Assembly (NCBI RefSeq): GCF_018128545.1
Contig: NZ_JAGSND010000003.1
Coordinates: forward strand, 124,001 to 188,000
Length of the DNA stretch: 64,000 nucleotides
DNA from: Sinanaerobacter chloroacetimidivorans
Lineage (GTDB): Bacteria > Bacillota > Clostridia > Peptostreptococcales > Anaerovoracaceae
Reading direction: 5' to 3'
Under the pieces are notes generated by a model. It was not told the origin of the DNA. It saw only the letters and a program-made list of their open reading frames with translations, and made no database searches. Of this stretch, positions 63,010 to 64,000 are shown piece after piece. A program made the translations under genes and the position numbers. Position 1 is the stretch's first letter, and the number at the start of each line of letters is the position of its first letter.

Positions 63010-64000
63010 ATGGAAATTATTGATATTCATGCACATTTTTTACCATTAAAATTTATTGAAAAAGCGAAAAAGGGAGAAACCTTTGGGGCCCATCTGAAGA
63101 CAAAACCAGATAACGGGGAAAAGTATATGATCTTTGACAATGGTGATTATCATCCTTGTGATGCTGTTTTCTTTGATATGGAAGCCAGAAAAAAAGAGAT
63201 GGATGAACAACATATTGATTTGCAGGGCATATCCATCGGACCCAGATTGCTGTATTACGATGCCCCATTGTCTTTGGCAAAAGACGTTGCAGAAGTAAGC
63301 AATGATGCAATTTATGAAATCGTAAAAAATGACAGCCAACGTTTCTTTGGAGTAGGAACGGTACCTTTGCAAAATACGGCAGCAGCTATAGAAGAACTAA
63401 GAAAAATCCGGTATGAGTATGGCTTTCGGTCAATACAAATCGGAACGGAAATAAACGGAAGCAGTATTGCGGATCCTGCCTTGTTCCCTTTTTATGAGGA
63501 GGTTCAAAAACTGGGAATGACAATTATCATACATCCGTTTTTCTATGGACCCCAGAAATTTTTAGAAGACTATTATCTTGTAAACTTTATCGGAAACCCT
63601 ATGTATACGACGATAGCAGCAGCACACTTGATTTTCAGCGGAATCCTTGAAAAGCTGCCCGAGTTGAAATTTGTCCTTTGCCATGGCGGCGGATTTCTTC
63701 CTTATCAAATTGCAAGATTTGATCACGGATATATTGAGAGAAGCGAATCTAAGAAGAATATTGACAAGCTGCCATCCTATTATTTTAAAAAGAATTTTTA
63801 CTTTGATACTATTTTGCACGATCCGGTGAGAACGCGGGCTTTGGTTGATCTTGTAGGTGCGGATAAGGTTTTGCTTGGAACTGACTATCCCTATGATATG
63901 GCCGACCACGATCCCTATGGAACGGTACGGAATTTGAATTTACCCGAAGAGGATTATATAAAAATTGTCAATGGAAATGCAAGAAAATTGTTTTTAGGAG
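63010..64000 (+). CDS. ACMSD-type amidohydrolase (Amidohydro_2), cut by window end
   Basis: Open from ATG 63010 (GGAAAGGAA upstream) through the window edge, 330 codons seen. Metal ligands of the aminocarboxymuconate-semialdehyde decarboxylase family: IIDIHAHFLP (His-x-His), IIIHPFF, LCHGGGFLPYQIARFDHG and LLGTDYPYD with the metal Asp. Members are non-oxidative decarboxylases or hydrolases acting on small cyclic or unsaturated acids. Only a few C-terminal residues should be missing. Its place after the cyclase/TRAP genes suggests it acts in the same pathway. Confidence 0.9.
   Translation, partial: MEIIDIHAHFLPLKFIEKAKKGETFGAHLKTKPDNGEKYMIFDNGDYHPCDAVFFDMEARKKEMDEQHIDLQGISIGPRLLYYDAPLSLAKDVAEVSNDAIYEIVKNDSQRFFGVGTVPLQNTAAAIEELRKIRYEYGFRSIQIGTEINGSSIADPALFPFYEEVQKLGMTIIIHPFFYGPQKFLEDYYLVNFIGNPMYTTIAAAHLIFSGILEKLPELKFVLCHGGGFLPYQIARFDHGYIERSESKKNIDKLPSYYFKKNFYFDTILHDPVRTRALVDLVGADKVLLGTDYPYDMADHDPYGTVRNLNLPEEDYIKIVNGNARKLFLG

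Noticed and set aside
1-64000. Prophage, integrative element, CRISPR array or tRNA-linked island
   Set aside because: No integrase, transposase, phage structural gene, regularly spaced repeat-spacer array, tRNA or attachment repeats were seen; the decayed genes look like local gene loss.

Overview
The window looks like a chromosomal segment of an anaerobic, low-to-moderate GC Firmicute of class Clostridia. Supporting signs are strong AGGAGG-type ribosome binding sites, several TTG starts, a T-box leader, a four-subunit 2-oxoacid:ferredoxin oxidoreductase, a trimeric NAD-linked [FeFe] hydrogenase, a hybrid-cluster protein, chemotaxis genes and a sigma-54 regulon. I see no rRNA, tRNA, CRISPR array, prophage or intact insertion sequence. 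The species cannot be named from this sequence.

Layout. 0-4.5 kb: a truncated flavin amine oxidase, a small lipoprotein, a polyprenyl diphosphate synthase with a UbiA prenyltransferase (a quinone-type side-chain pair), and a nicotinamidase-like hydrolase. 4.5-14.6 kb: signalling block with two paralogous giant chemoreceptors (sensor domain, then a long HAMP-like array), each with a likely sigma-28 promoter, a hendecad coiled-coil protein, and a PAS-GGDEF(degenerate)-EAL-PilZ protein. 14.6-20.3 kb: amino-acid block with two RNA-level switches. One is an Ile-type T-box in front of the 2-oxoacid:ferredoxin oxidoreductase. The other is a Tyr-rich leader peptide plus attenuator in front of DAHP synthase and prephenate dehydrogenase. 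20.4-29.4 kb: thioesterase, arginase, PfkB kinase, a Tyr/Asn-rich YmaF-like protein, phosphate permease with a DUF47 partner (separated by a 14-bp minisatellite), rph-rdgB-yihY, and serA. 29.5-36.9 kb: serC, apgM, dacF-like carboxypeptidase, malQ and hcp. 37-40.5 kb: hydCBA.

40.7-47.6 kb is partly decayed. An AraC-type regulator is broken by a frameshift and an internal deletion. It lies head to head with an FAD-linked oxidase that has lost its N-terminus and part of its FAD domain. A small membrane-protein gene near 47.3 kb carries a nonsense codon and a frameshift. Intact genes between them are a LuxR-type regulator with an apparently leaderless promoter, a YtcJ-type amidohydrolase and a GPH-type symporter. 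uvrC and a DUF1292 gene follow.

50.4-64 kb is a catabolic region. It holds a sugar-epimerase-like TIM barrel, two short-chain dehydrogenases, a split transketolase, a PAS-AAA+-Fis sigma-54 activator, two cyclase-family (kynurenine-formamidase-like) metal hydrolases, a TRAP transporter (dctQMP), a small beta-grasp protein ending in Gly-Gly, and an ACMSD-type amidohydrolase cut by the window end. Sigma-54 (-24/-12) promoter matches lie before the SDR/transketolase operon and both cyclase genes, with a weaker one before the activator. I read this as one sigma-54 regulon for uptake and hydrolytic/C2-transfer catabolism of an unidentified organic acid or cyclic amide. The substrate is not evident and this is the best candidate for an undescribed system here.
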